A DNA stretch of 64,000 nucleotides from Schistocerca nitens (GCF_023898315.1 NC_064614.1:1055062432-1055126431); one strand, 5' to 3'. Positions 32,868-46,100 are shown, counted from the stretch's first letter. Made by a program: numbers and translations. The notes: generated by a model from the letters alone, not told the origin.

Positions 32868-33245
32868 GTCGACCTTAATTTGAGGAAGGAATTTCCGAGA
32901 ATGTAAGTGTGTTACACAGCATTTCATGATAATCAATCATGGATTGGGAAATTGGGAACAGAAGGATTCGAAGGGTATGAGTGCTATAAGGGAAATTAGG
33001 TGGACTGATAAGATAAGGAATGAAGACCTTCTCCACACAGTCGCTAAAGAAAGAACATATGGGAACCATAGACAAGAAGACAAGGCTGAATAACAGATGT
33101 GACAAGACCTCAGAGGACAGCTGCCATTCTACTAATGGTTGCTGTAGAGGGTAAAAACTGCAGTACGTAGGCTTAGAAGTGCTACTCTGAGATGAAAAGG
33201 TCAGTACAAGAAAGGAATTTGTGGCGGCCTCATATCTCAGAAGCT
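32868..33245 (+). mobile_element. RTE LINE 3' end (continuation of 30840-32240)
   Basis: Coding match resumes with aatttgaggaaggaatttcc, continues through a GGTGGACTGATAAGATAAGG segment and a GAGGGTAAAAACTGCAGTA segment, and ends near 33245. Together with 30840-32240 it forms one old RTE copy. Confidence 0.65.
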
Positions 33246-34879
33246 TGACAACTAAAACCGAATGAAAACGTAATCACTCTTTTCAGAATAACGAAACAAA
33301 ACAATAACTTCAATCTAGAAAAGGTAGTTCACCTTAACTCTGCGTTGAAGAAGAAGATTTTTCAGTTCGCTGCAATAGAAAAATTTTTTACTGAATCGGT
33401 GGATGTTTCTGGACAGCACTTGCCACAAATGGACTGCGAGCATACATGCATTATTTTTCCTCTTGTCCGATTCCTATAAGAAGGTGCACGGTTACATAAG
33501 AAAGTCACGGGAGCGACCTATCAACTTGCGCGGATGGAAGAAGAATTACGAGTGCGAGTGAAAAGTATGAGTCTATGCTGAAGTCGACTCAGGTGGGCTC
33601 GTTGAAGTCATCGGTTACGCAAGCATACAGTTAGAGATATCAGTCTTATTTAGCCCTTCAGATTTTTCTAGGACAGCTAACTGAGGTGACCTAAGTACAC
33701 ACTAGAGCTTCAACTGAAACAGTACCTAAACCACAGAGTCGAGGTAAGAAGAAAGTACGGTGTCATCACCATATGGAGAATTCGTGCTGTCTTTTGTTAG
33801 AGTTACGACATTATAATGGATGAAGTATCTAAAAATGCAGTCCTACGTTTTATTGACGGAACTGTATGGTACTTTACTCTTCACAACTAGAAGTGCTGTC
33901 TGGAAGTCTGTACCCCGACACAAAGCAAAAACACCGTTTCCTATGAAGAATTATGGATGTCTAAACGCAGCAGGTAACATAACTTTCTGTTCAGAAAATA
34001 GCTAAATATACAGGCTTTTCAGCTGTACACAGAATAAAAGAAAGCTACAATGAACACGTATCTTACTGGAAAAAAACTGAAGATATCTTGGATTGAGATT
34101 TGTAGAAATATGAGAAAGGAAACCGTATATCAAAAAGCATCGAGTTGGCCGCAAAGCTTAATGTCCGCATGCAACGTACGTATCACCATCAACGGTATCA
34201 CATTCACTCACTCAATGAGGCGCTGTCGAAAGATTTGTAATTTGATACAGCAAATTGGCTAAAAATCTGGCAATCACGGCCTTCACGCCTCCACACCTGC
34301 GAAATTCTTACCTAAATGAAGAATCGTCTAAAGAAGATTCCTTCGGCCCTTGTGAATTTTCTACAATAGTTTCTCAAAACAATAGGCATGGCTATTTGTT
34401 TCTTTAGTCGTGTTATTTGTAAGGCTTAAAACAAATTTTCTTGACACTTAGTGAGTTTTTTAGAGTATAAAAAATCCGAATTACAAAACTGTATTGATGA
34501 TTTTTTGAGAAAACTGTAGTTTTTGTGCAGATTTTTTCCTTCTATCAAGAATCTGTTCATTGCGTATTTTGAAACGGGTATACCCATCATTGTATAGCCT
34601 TTCTGCTGGTTCGTGAGGCCATAAAAACTGAATTAGCACATGGGTTACCTTTATAGCAGTGAAAAATTGACTGCTACGCACATACACAATCCGCAACTAC
34701 TCTCGACACTTTCACATAAATGACGTAAACTCTGTTCATTCTTTTTCCTAGGACCCACAGATACCTGGTGAAGATTCTCCTTTCGAAGCAAAGAGTCAAC
34801 GTTATTTTCTTCTTATGTAAGACACCTTTTTTCTGTTTTGTTTCACCCAGACACACAGGGTGCGTAATATACTAAAGAA
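33246..34879. other. unassigned DNA
   Basis: No supported gene. Frames of 60-75 codons exist at 33820-34262 and 34481-34856 but have no recognised motif. Confidence 0.3.
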
Positions 34880-35339
34880 ACAAGGACTGAACAATGCATA
34901 CAGAACCAACAACACAGTACAAAGTAGACTTGGAAGAAATACCACCAATACTGGCAAATACAGCCAACCCAGTATTTAGCAACTTACTTGCAACTGCTGT
35001 CAATCTGTATATGTGGGCCAAAAAACAGGAATTTCAGAACCAGGTATACAGAACACCTCAGAGCACTGGTAAGCAATAGCTCACACTCAACAATTGCAGA
35101 CCACCCGATAGCACACAATCACCTGCCAACAAACATTGAAACTGACTTACACATCCTTAGAACTAGTTGCAGCTTGTACCAAACATTAACTATAGAAGAA
35201 AACTATCACATCCAAAACTCAATAGCCCAAGGGAAGAAAGAACTCAATGAATACACTTCACTGTGCAATAAAACCCTCTTCGCCACAATAGAAGAACTAT
35301 ACAAACAACACCCACACCAGAACTACTCATGGGAAATGA

Positions 35340-35470
35340 AAAAAAAAAAATTTCCTTTTCTTTCTCCCTCCCTGTCTCTCCATCCCACTCTCCCTCCCTC
35401 TCCCTCTCCCTCTCTCTCTCTTTCTCTCTGAACACACACACAAAAACACACACGTGCGCACAATCACACA
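35340..35470 (+). repeat. simple-sequence tract (poly-A, CT-rich, CA-rich)
   Basis: An A10 run is followed by about 80 bases of C and T only, dominated by ccctct units, then alternating ACAC. It lies inside the Penelope-like remnant, and the frames through it are artefacts of this composition. Confidence 0.85.
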
Positions 35471-36081
35471 AACCAAATACCACAGACGCCAAATAGACTT
35501 CAACTCGCGAACCTCACCCAGCCAAATACGCTACGAAACAAATGGATACTACACAGCCACAACAACACGTAATGGCGGCGAACTCTCTGCCTATGTTTTG
35601 AAAAATCGGAGAAAGTGCAGTGTCAAGCGACCATAGGTCACGAAATCTGCCTATTCACTTCGCCAGCAACATATGAGAAAGCACTACAATATCAAAATCG
35701 TAAGTTCCGCACAAAAAACGCATAATAAACAGAAAAATAAAAATTATGTGTTTTGTTTGCAGATGACAAGTTGTAGATTGTGTAGCAGAATAGCTACCAA
35801 AATAAATGTCCAATAGCATCATGTAAGGTATGTAAACTAACGCATACATCCACTCTTTTTGCCAATTAAGCTATAAATAGAACTTACCCATAATGTTATA
35901 GACAATACGCAGAGCATCAGGTCGTTAATATATATCTCAACTGTGAACTACGAACAAATTACGTATAATATCTTACAACAGTTATTTATTCACAATTATA
36001 TTGAATATATTATGTACCAGAAGTTTCGCTAAATGTTTATATGTAGCAACAATTTTACAGTTAAAAAATAAAAAGTAACCC

Positions 36082-36115
36082 ACTGAAGATAGCACAAAAA
36101 GTGCTGAAACATGTC
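36082..36115 (+). promoter_or_regulatory. hammerhead-like core, incomplete
   Basis: The sequence CTGAAGA, a hairpin (AGCAC, five A, GTGCT) and GAAAC appear in this order. This is the order of conserved blocks of a hammerhead ribozyme (CUGANGA, stem II, GAAA). I could not find a convincing stem III or cleavage triplet nearby, and one extra base sits before stem II, so self-cleavage is doubtful. Penelope-like elements are known to carry hammerhead motifs, which fits the context. Confidence 0.3.
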
Positions 36116-36344
36116 TGTGTGAAACGAAACAGACAAAATGTGTCTTGCATAAGGCGGAATCCATCATCATATTTTCGTAGCAAGCACGGACATAACAAGA
36201 AGAACTGCAACACCAAAAGATGATTATCACCTTCTTCCTTCATTGGAGTTATATGCTATCATCTCTAGTAAAAGCTCATATCAGTTGCCATGTCCCTGGT
36301 GAATGCTACGCCTTGTGAGGGTGTTCGACTGAAAGGTGTTATTT

Positions 36345-36925
36345 TCTTGTTAAGAATCGGTATATTTCTTTAGCATAGAAATGTGTAAATTGTTTGGGGC
36401 TTGAAACTGTGAAATAAGGGTTACGCCACTACAGTTCGAACTGTGGTGTGGCAAAAAAATATTCACCGCTAGTATATGGCCAGCGTGACAAGGGAAGCTG
36501 TAGCGTAAAGTTAATGGTCGCCATATTTTACGCAAGTGTGCTGGATCAAATTTGAGACCTTTCCGCAGCGTCTCATGGCGTGAGTGAACGTGATACTGTT
36601 GACGGCGGTCCGTGGCCGTTAAGCTCGCCGGCTCACTTGGTGCTGCTCGACAGGAGTTTACTTAAGTGCCGGCACTGGCTCTCGTCTCCTATCATCACAC
36701 TCCAAGTATACGATACGATACTACACAATGGGCACAGCTTTTAAAGTTATAAATATTGAACAGGCCGACCGAAGATACAAGTCTCATGCCCTCTACGCTA
36801 TTACTAATAGTCTTAATTTGTTATTTTCTTGTTAAGTATCGTTATTATTGTTAGCGTGGAAATCGCCCAGATTATTTGGGGCTTCAAACTGTGAAGCAAG
36901 GGTTACGCCATCACAGTGTCAATAG
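36345..36925. repeat. pair of diverged direct repeats about 485 bp apart
   Basis: A block of about 100 bases beginning tattttcttgttaagaatcg (about 36340) recurs as tattttcttgttaagtatcg (about 36822). Both copies also hold a tttggggctt segment followed by gggttacgcc. They could be tandem units of a long satellite or the flanks of a decayed element; no coding sequence lies between. Confidence 0.55.
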
Positions 36926-37416
36926 TCTGAAAAAAAGAAAATATACGATGCATAAAGAAACAGTGGATGGGTATTTCGTACTCCCCACCAAGGTGCTTTT
37001 AAACTCTCAAATCACGTAAGATTACCGTGTCGCAAGTCTACTCTTTATTACAGAAATTGTGCGCCATACGTACTATTATTAAGAACATTCAAATGAAACA
37101 TGGTCATTTAAGAATTAGTTGTGAAATTCGGATAGGTTATAGTGTTTTTTAAACGAAAAGAATACAAGTTAACGTTGGTCTTGCTGCTAATAATTAGCGC
37201 GATTGCCTTTAGCGTTTGTAATATTTGTACGACGAACAGATTGCCCAGAGGTAGTTCAAAGTGGAGACTTATTCAAATATTCTGCCGATCACAAAATTGC
37301 TCTACGAGATGTCACGTCATTCAGACACTGCAGAGGACTATCACGAACCATCAGAACAGCTGGTCTATGAATACTTGAAGGCCATAGCTGTTGTAAAGTA
37401 AGGTGTTGACTGAGGA
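36926..37416. other. unassigned DNA
   Basis: Nothing recognised. Confidence 0.3.
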
Positions 37417-37427
37417 AAGTGCACCTT

Positions 37428-37895
37428 TGTATTGTATGTTAACCGGGGGCCTAGAAACGACGGAGAGGCTCCGTCCCCGCCGCAGCCGCAGTGGTCCACA
37501 ACCCCACGACGACTGCCGCAGTCCACTTCACTCCTCCGCCGCCCCACACCGAACCCAGGGATATTGTGCGGTTCGGCCCCCCGTGGACCCCCCCAGGGAA
37601 CGTCTCACACCAGGCGACTGTAACCCCTATGTTTGCGTGGTAGAGTAATGGTGGTGTACGCGTACGTGGAGAACTTGTTTGCGCAGCAATCGCCGACATA
37701 GTGTAACTGAGGCTTAATAAGGGGATCCAGCCCGCATTAACCGAGGCAGATGAAAAACCGCCTAAAAACCATCCACAGACTGGCCGGTTCACCGGACCTC
37801 GACACAAATCCGCCGGGCGGATTCGTGCCGGGGACCAGGCGCTCCTTCCCGCCCGGAAAGCAGTGCGTTAGACCGCACGGCCAACCGGGCGGGCT
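37428..37895 (-). mobile_element. long tRNA-derived SINE (fourth family), 468 bp
   Basis: An exact 11-bp target duplication aagtgcacctt flanks it (37417-37427 and 37896-37906). Read on the minus strand it starts with a tRNA-like head (ggttggccgtgcggtctaac, then a diverged B-box region) and carries a GC-rich body over 400 bases. It ends near ggttaacatacaatac. Frames on both strands are products of its GC-rich body. It appears full-length. Confidence 0.85.
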
Positions 37896-38199
37896 AAGTG
37901 CACCTTACTTATCTATATTATAAGGGGCAGTCAAATGAAAACGAGACAGATGGAAGAAAGTAAGTAAAGTATTAGTTATTTCAAAAATAATCGCAATTGC
38001 TGTTAATGCATTTTCCTCACTGTAAGACAAGATGGTCAATGCCCTCATGGGAAAAATTTTGCAGCTGCCAACACAACCATTATTGTATCTAAGCGTGTAC
38101 CTGTTCAGCTGAAGCACGTGGGCGAGACCACACGTTGCGAAGGTTGTTTCGAGTACACTGCAGAATTTTCACTGGAAAGCCCTTACACATACTCAGTAC

Positions 38200-39051
38200 A
38201 GTCCTGATAGCTCTTTGTAAATGACCTGGGTGACAATCTGAGCAGTTCTCTTAGGTTGTTCGCAGATGATGCTATGATGCTGCAATTTACCGTCTAGTAA
38301 GGTCATCCGAAGACCAGTATCAGTTGCAAAGCGATTTAGAAAAGATTGCTGTATGGTGTGGCAGGTGGCCGTTGACGCTAAATAACGAAAAATGTGAGGT
38401 GATCCACATGAGTTCCAAAAGAAATCCGTTGGAATTCGATTACTCGATAAATAGTACAATTCTCAAGGCTGTCCATTCAACTAAGTACCTGGGTGTTAAA
38501 ATTACGAACAACTTCAGTTGGAAAGACCACATAGATAATATTGTGGGGAAGGCGAGCCAAAGGCTGCGTTTCATTGGCAGGACACTTAGAAGATGCAACA
38601 AGTCCACTAAAGAGACAGCTTACACTACACTCGTTCGTCCTCTGTTACAATATTGCTGCGCGGAGTGGGATCCTTACCAGGTGGAATTGACAGAGGACAT
38701 CGAAAGGGTGCAAAAAAGGGCAGCTCGTTTTGTATTATCTCGGAATAGGGGAGAGAGTGTGGCAGATATGATACGCGAGTTGGGATGGAAGTCATTAAAG
38801 CAAAGACGTTTTTCGTCGCGGCGAGATCTATTTACGAAATTTCAGTCACCAACTTTCTCTTCCGAATGCGAAAATATTTTGTTGAGCCCAACCAACATAG
38901 GTAGGAATGATCATCAAAATAAAATAAGAGAAATCAGAGCTCGAACAGAAAGGTTTAGGTGTTCGTTTTCCCGTGTGCTGTTCGGGAGTGGAATGGTAGG
39001 GAGATATGAATTGCAGAGTAATCATGTAGATGTAGATGTAGAAGTAGATGA
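38200..39051 (+). mobile_element. 5'-truncated LINE with (GTAGAT)n tail
   Basis: Starts inside the RT, just before the catalytic box (remnant LFADDA, out of frame), and runs to the 3' end with a short tail gtagatgtagatgtagaagt at 39026-39045. The frame 38324-39076 is open and carries the post-RT region: KYLGVKITNNFSW, TLVRPLLQYC and QKRAARFVLS. These correspond to KYLGVTIRSDL, TLVRPILEYC and QRKAARFVMG in the LINE at 46.2 kb, so it is a related but distinct subfamily. Confidence 0.8.
38324..39000 (+). pseudogene. LINE ORF2 C-terminal part (RT thumb and beyond)
   Basis: Open frame of a 5'-truncated LINE: SDLEKIAVWCGRW is the end of the RT, followed by conserved C-terminal blocks. It lacks the endonuclease and catalytic RT motifs and so cannot act by itself. 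The open frame shows relatively recent insertion. Confidence 0.7.
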
Positions 39052-41617
39052 GATTTCCTTGTTTTTGGAATCCTGAAGAAAGACATTTGTGGCCACCGAT
39101 TTTATTCGTAGAAAGTGGTGAACGCGTAGGCACAATCAACCGCAAACGTTTTCTCCAGGAAGGCATTGCCATTGTGTCTCCCTATCGGAGAATTGTGTCA
39201 TCAGTTATGGAGATTACTTTGGAAATAATGAGTACTGTATCTACTCTTTTCGGATGTGTTTCGTTTTATTTTGACCGTTCCTTATATCGTTCACTGAAAC
39301 AGCTTTCGTTGGAGACACTGAAGTTACAAAACGGTTAACACAATAAGACAAATACTAAAATTAGAAACTGCGTAAATGTCTTAAGGCATTTTGCTGATAG
39401 TGTCCACAGATACCACTGAATGTACACGTAGTTAAGAATTATGACGTCATAAATATTTTTAGGGAGCGAGAAATACCAATACTACACTCAAACAGTTTTG
39501 GTATTGACTTTTCCATTAGTCTATGGTTGAATAATTGGAAATGCAAAATGTGTTGGTAATAGAGTTGGTAGTAAAGAAACAATAAACCGAATCCTCTTGT
39601 CTGATGATACAGTTTTACTACATGAAAAGCGAAAATGTAGAAAGCGATAATTTGTTTTCCTTTTATTTTGTGGGACATGTCAGCGTGAAAAAAATTTGAA
39701 AACATTTGAAATCACGATTAGGGTTTCAGGTCTTCAGCCACATAGGTTTTACATTTTTAAAGTTAAATATTCAATACATTCCTAATTTTGTAGGGTAATC
39801 AGAAGCTGTTTTAAACTTTGTAGTTTGCTTCTTTAAGCAATCAAAGATTGCAGGATGGGGGATTAATGTTGGCTATATATTTGATGAACTGAAACTTAGT
39901 ATAATGGATGCTGTTACTCAAAAATCGCCTATTTTGTCAAAGATGTTGGAATGGGTCGTATAGAAGATAAAATGCTTAGGTCAGATCGTATGAGTCATTT
40001 GGTTTGCACCTGTATGACGTTTGAGAGTATAGTACCCGCAGAATGTTTTAATTTTCAACATATGAGTACATTGAACCTATTTAATGTTAAAAGAGGTTAT
40101 TTGTGTGGCCGATAACAAGAGCATCTATTTTGAAATGATCGATTTTAATTACACTCAGAAAGTGCCGCCTCTTTTGTCCCGATGGACGTCTTTTCAAACA
40201 TCCAGTTTGCTAATCGATAAACCGCATAAGCAAATTTATATAGCTGTTGCATGTCCTTCGTTCCTTAAGGAGAAATGACGACGATATGTTTCTTGTCTTT
40301 GAGTTTGTGTAACATTCACGCTGAAACTCTTGTTTGGTTAGTAGTTAATTACTTTGTGGCAACTAAAATGATACTAATGTTCTACCGTAGATCGGTTGCT
40401 ACAGTACTACGGCAAAAAGATTATACGTCAATGTAATCTATCGCGATGAAAGATTACTCTCTTTAGAAGTGCTCTGAATCTGTTTCATAGTAAAATGCCT
40501 ATTATGTTCCTTTCTGTTTTAGTTCTATCACCAATAAAGCCTTATTTGAAATTTCTTTTTTCCATCTGATTTAATCCTGCCTAATGCTGATCTTTTCGTT
40601 ACTATACACTCACTGCACCAATTTCTCCCTTGCATGTTCTAACAATATTTTGTTTTCAAGTACAACTGTTCCTCTCTACTGCTCGTTCTAAAGCCCAGTC
40701 AAATAAATCTGTATGTTTTGCGAGCAGACCATACAGATTGATCTATCCCTTCTTCTGATCACGTTTATCGCCGAATTAGTTTTTGCCGTTCCTTCCTTCT
40801 TTTCTTGTATTTTATCCTTTCTGCTATTGATTATTTTGTTTATCAGAACTAAGCTGCCTCTAAACCACATGTAACCGTTCTTTTATGTCTCTCTAAGTTT
40901 CTGTTTGACAATGCTATAAGTTTCAACATTTACGACTATTGTGAATATATTACCTATATTTAGATTTGTAATATATACGAGAAAATGAATCACTGAAACA
41001 CTCTTTTGGCAGTCTTAGAACACAGCCGCTAAATTCATACATTCTTTCCACGTGTATTCTGAACAGACCGTTGGCAGCTGTTACATTTCAAATGTTTATC
41101 TTACTGTTTAGATGCTCTGCCCTCGAGAACGTATTTTACGTCAAAATGGATCTAACCTCAGTTATTGCTGTCTGTCATTCGAGCTGAGCATTAATTGCAT
41201 TTCGGTGTTCACACGCACACGCCCGTGTCATAAAGAAAACTGTAATACGCAATACGTAGGTAGGCAATGCGTTTTTTTAAATGTGTGTGAAATCTGATGG
41301 GACTTAACTGTACAACATAATAAAAATCCTGACCGTTGGGACGTGAGCGTGCACGGTAGGAGTTGGGGATGAGAAATGTGTGGGGCACTGTCTTATGTTT
41401 TTCTTGAATAACTTGAAAACCGTATTTTCTAGAGAAACTGTCACGCAACAAAAAATTGAACTCCTTTAAGTTTACATCCGAAAATGTCGAATTCGTATAT
41501 TCTCTAGGGCTAACAGTTTCAGCGTTGCAGGGGATGGAAAAATTGTAGATAATTAAAAAAAATGTGTTTAATTTAGTAAAATTATTGTCAATTGTTGAAT
41601 GAAATGAGATACCAATC
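39052..41617. other. AT-rich unassigned DNA, about 2.5 kb
   Basis: No coding domain, RNA gene or repeat end found. Short frames have no recognisable motif. Confidence 0.35.
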
Positions 41618-41829
41618 TACACTACTGTCCATTAAAATTGCTACAACACGAAGACGACGTGCTACAGACGCAAAATTTAACCGACAGGAAGAAGATGCTG
41701 TGACATGCAACTGATTAGCTTTTCAGAGCATTCACACAAGGTTGCCGACGGTGTCGACACCTACAACGTGCTAACACGAGGAAATTTTCCTACCGATTTC
41801 TCATACACAAACAGCACTTGACCGGCGTT

Positions 41830-41952
41830 CAAATGGTTCAAATGGCTCTGAGCTCTATGGGACTTAACATCTATGGTCATCAGTCCCCTAGAACTTAGAA
41901 CTACTTAAACCTAACTAACCTAAGGACATCACACAACACCCAGTCATCACGA
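41830..41952 (-). mobile_element. SINE, alternative-head short form, inside a Tc1 element
   Basis: An exact 11-bp target duplication tgaccggcgtt (41819-41829 and 41953-41963) flanks a minus-strand short SINE. Its head (read on its own strand) begins cgtgatgactgggtgttgtg, the same as the copy at 12149, and its body is that of the tRNA-headed SINE. It lies in the leader upstream of the transposase start, so the coding region is not touched. Confidence 0.9.
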
Positions 41953-41984
41953 TGACCGGCGTTGACTGGTGAAACGTTGTTGTC

Positions 41985-43015
41985 ATGCCTCGTGTAAGGA
42001 GGAGAAATGCGTACCATCACATTTCCGACTTTGGTAAAGGTCGGAATGTAGCCTATCGCGATTGCGGTTTATAGTATCGCGACATTGCTGCTCGCGTTGG
42101 TCGAGATCCAGTGACAGTTAGCAGAATATGGAATCGGTGGGTTCAGGAGGGTAATACGGAACGCCGTGCTGGATCCCAACGGTCTCGTATCACTAACAGT
42201 CGCGATGACAGGCATCTTATCTGCATAGCTGTAACGGATCGTGCAGCCACGTCTCGATCCCTGAGTCAACAGATGGGGACGTTTGCAAGACAACAACCAT
42301 CTGCACGAACAGTTCGACGACGTTTGCAGCAGCTTGGACTATCAGCTCGGAAACCATGGCTGCGGTTACCCTTGACGCTGCATCACAGACAGGAGCGCCT
42401 GCGATGGTGTACTCAACGACGAACCTAGGTGCACGAATGACGGAACGTCATTTTTTCGGATGAATCCAGGTTCTGTTTACAGCATCATGATGTTGTTTGG
42501 CGACATCGCGGTGAATGCACATTGGAAGCGTGTATTCGTCATCACCATACTGGCGTATCACCCGGCGTGTTGGTATGGGGTGCCATTGGTTACACGTCTC
42601 GGTCACCTCTCGTTCGCACTGACGGCACATTGAACAGTGGACGCTACATTTCAGATGTGGTACGACCCGTGGCTCTACTCTTCATTCGATCCCTGCGAAA
42701 CCCTACATTTCAGCAGGATAATGCACGACCGCATGTTGCAGGTCCTGTACGGGCCTTTCTGGATACAGAAAATGTTCTACTGCTACCCTGGCAGCGCATT
42801 CTCCAGATCTCTCACCAGTTGAAAACGTCTGGTCAATGCTGGCCGATCAACTGGCTCGTCACAATACGCCAGTCACTACTCTTGATGAACTGTGGTATCG
42901 AGTTGAAGCTGCATGGGCAGCTGTACCTGTACACGCCATCCAAGCTCTGTTTGACTCAATGCCCAGGCGCATCAAGGCCGTTATTAGGGCCAGAGGTGGT
43001 TGTTCTGGGTACTGA
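41985..43015 (+). pseudogene. Tc1-like transposase pseudogene (DD34E)
   Basis: Begins MPRVRRRNAYHHISDF and gives two helix-turn-helix regions, then RLPLTLHHRQERLRWC, VIFSDESRFCLQHHD (first catalytic Asp), TFQQDNARPHVAG (second Asp) and the region SPVEN (Glu), with 34 residues between Asp and Glu. Broken by a stop at about codon 30 (tag within cggtttatagtat), stops near 42427-42440, and a frameshift near 42790 just before the Glu region. Ends with GCSGY and a stop at 43013-43015. Confidence 0.88.
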
Positions 43016-43152
43016 TTTCTCGGGATCTATGCACTCAAATTGCGTGAAAATGTAATCACATGTCAGTTCTAGTATAATGTATTTGTCCAATGAATACCCG
43101 TTTATCATCTGCATTTCTTCTTGGTGTAGCAATTTTAATGGCGAGTAGTGTA

Positions 43153-46100
43153 TATTAAAATGTGTAGCTCATATGGGTCAAGTCGAACCGTATTAAGAGA
43201 AAAATTATGTTCTAGGTGTATGACGAACTGGAGGAGAATGGATGGTGGAAGACAGACGCGTAATGGGAGGTAGTTCACCAGATTCTGGTCAAGCACTTCC
43301 CTCCTTCGTAGATTTGAAAAGAGCGAGAAGGCGAGTTCTCACGCTCTCTACCCAGTTACGCAACAAGGAGCAGCTGCACGGGGTTTTACAAAGTTGAACC
43401 GATTCTCCCTCAGCTCACCCTAAGAATCACTGGCGACAGAGTGCGCACACATCTGTGCGGATGTTTATTTTCTACAAGTGTTTTAACACTACATGGCATA
43501 CAGATACGAGTTACTACTAACACTAGTGCAAGAAACAGATATGGTCAAATTCTATGTAAATCTCTGCACGCTGATATATATTGCTGGAGAGAAAATTGAT
43601 TCTTAGTGGTCCTCTGTTATAGCATTCTTCCGGGAAAGGCGACTTCTCATACAAGTGATGCACACTTTTCAGTTTACAGACTACACTTCCCCAGCGTTCC
43701 CTGTCTAGGTCTCTTAGGTGGGAGACAAAGTAACTTCACTGAGCTGAAGTTCATATTGCGATTTTCAGTTCACTCAAAAGTTATTGGCAGTTGTTAATTG
43801 AGCTTTTAATGTAAACTACGTATCAATAAGCAATAGCTGGGAAGCGCTTAATTAGCAAGTTTGGTGCTGTCTTTGATCTGTGTAGCATTGATGGGAAAGA
43901 TCCTGGCTTGGTAAATATAGCACATTCCTGCTATCTATCATTGATGGCAAATTGTAAAGCCGTATCACCTTGTTAAAGTCACTTGGTGATAAATTAATGA
44001 ATGACCAGAAATTTACTACGGTTCTCTCACCGTTAACTGTTGCTGGTAGACTGTATAAATCTCTGCCATTAACAAATTGCTGGCACACGTAGAGGAGGCT
44101 GCACAGAGTGGATCCACGTAGCAAACGTCCACAGTATCTCTTGCTAGGTGTGTGTCAATAAATCTGATGGAACAGGAGTGATGGTGCTCAAGTATGGAAC
44201 AGTAATCAGTTGTAATGCACTGTTTGACTTACATGAAAATATCTGGAGGTCCATAACATCTAGGTGACTTGTTTAAGAGTGAGCCAATTTAAGCCTCAGG
44301 GCTTCTGAAGATGCTAGGAGAATTAGGTCCTGAGTGATGCATTTGATTCCCTGCATGGTGTGAAAAGTGTTCCAGCCATTGAGAGTGGAGACAATTAAAT
44401 CGACATTGCTAAATACATAGTGACAGGTTGTTACACTTGGGACAGGCTCTTCAGTGCTGCAGATAGAGACATATCCAGCTCTTGAACTCTTGTACATAAC
44501 AGCTAATTTAACGATTGAAAAATAAGTACTAATTTAATAAACCGAAAATAGCTCCTCTCTGTAAATACGATCTCAGTGATGTTATTTTTTGCACATACGT
44601 CAAGAGCACTGGATAAGAAATGATGGGGAGATATAGTACATGTCTAGACTGAAAACAGACCAGCGCTCATGGTGGCATAGGTTGCCTTACCGTGGAAGAG
44701 CACTACGTACGGGATGACAAAGCATCAATTCCCCTCTAGCAGTGAGGAACAGTTAACAGAGATTTAAGTAGATTTTCTACATATCCCTTTTTGCGTTAGT
44801 GTTACTAGTAACTAAGCACCCTTTGCCCCCGTCCCCCTCCCCCCACCCCACGTACGTTTGCACACTGTTCGCCAATGATTAACTCCAAAATGGTTTCTCA
44901 TTTTTCATGTGGGAAGGTAGGCACCTAGTGTGGTACCTGGATCCTGTCGTCAGGAGAAGGCAGTCAGTGGGTCTCATTAGGAGAGGCGGTACTCCAATGG
45001 GAGACGGGCAGCTTTCACGGAAGTGAGGCTGCGCCTTTCCTTATTAGAGAGAACAGGGGACGTTATGCTGCCACTGGCATTCCACAAATACATGAATATG
45101 AATTTATGCATTTTCTGCATGAACATGGATGTTGAGACGCCATACCAGCACCTGGCCAACATGAGAAAGATGGTTGTCTTCACTCGGAAACTCTCAGTCG
45201 AATTGAGTTGCCTTGCCACTGTGCTTGACGTGAAGAGCCTTTGTACATCAAGAGTGAGAACTTTCTGCTGTGTTCCTCTGTTTTTTTCATGAAATAAGCG
45301 ATGTTCTCTTTCGACACAGTGGCAGTATGACTGAGTCATCGCCTCGATGTAGAGTTTTTTTAAAAGTAGAGAGCTGAGAAGTGAGATTCGTGGAATTCGA
45401 GTTCTGCCGGCCATGCAGTTGGTCCTCCGGCTGCCGTATGATGCTGATGGGTGCACACTCATTTTGAGGAAATTTGCCGTGTAGGTAGTGCGATCAGTAC
45501 TCGGAGCAACTAGCTACTGTTTTCTTCTGGCATGCAACTTGAGTTGTGCGTTTAATAATTTGTGATTTTGTCTCATTAGCGGTGAATTCGTGAGCACTTC
45601 AGTTACGGATAACTTGTTGTGCTTTCTCCATACAGTGTTCCACATAATCTGGTACCTTACCACATTGTTAGCGTCATTTTGTATGAATTGAGTCTAGATA
45701 ATTGCAAAACTTTGGTCTCAGTTAACTAACGTTGTATTGTGTGCAATAATCAGGACAAATAAAGATATTTTACCCAGAGACTTGACTTAAATTACAAGAT
45801 CATTTACACCGTCCTACCACCTTATCTGGTTAGGTGACCCACTAATGTTAAATATAAACTGTTGCACACCTACGCTTGTTGTTCTCACTGTGACAATGTT
45901 ATCGTTGTGGTCAGTGGTTAAACTCAACAATCACTCTCTTATTATTCAGTGACGGTAACGATCATTGCAGTCACTTTTCTCGTTTGACTATAAGTCTGTT
46001 TATTGATTAGTGAGACTTGTTATGACTTCCTTTAGAATTTGAAATTTATCGGTTGTTGTTTCTTGACTATTATGCTATCGACTTTCCAGTATTCAGCCGT

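Larger units (their letters stand above)
34880..36225 (+). mobile_element. Penelope-like retroelement remnant
   Basis: Positions 34990-35330 encode the C-terminal part of a GIY-YIG-type endonuclease as found in Penelope-like elements: NFRTRYTEHLRAL, then STIADHPIAHNH, then a LTIEENYHIQ segment. The reverse transcriptase is missing. Downstream are simple repeats (35340-35470) and a non-coding 3' region with the hairpin motif at 36082-36115. Endonuclease assignment is by motif order; the 3' extent is inferred from remembered family structure. Confidence 0.55.
41620..43150 (+). mobile_element. Tc1-like transposon (DD34E), with a SINE inserted
   Basis: Paired terminal repeats: cactactgtccattaaaatt at the left end and aattttaatggcgagtagtg at the right end, with TA at 41618-41619 and 43151-43152. 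Without the SINE and its duplicated target the element would be about 1.4 kb, which is normal for Tc1. Contains a disabled transposase. Confidence 0.9.

Noticed and set aside
36345..36925. Solo or paired LTRs of an endogenous retrovirus
   Set aside because: No TG...CA ends, primer-binding site, polypurine tract or gag/pol sequence between the repeats.
37403..37807. Frames of 60-118 codons rich in Pro and Arg
   Set aside because: They lie inside the GC-rich body of the SINE at 37428-37895.
44977..45462. 161-codon minus-strand frame
   Set aside because: No domain, signal peptide or splice context recognised; kept only as unassigned DNA.
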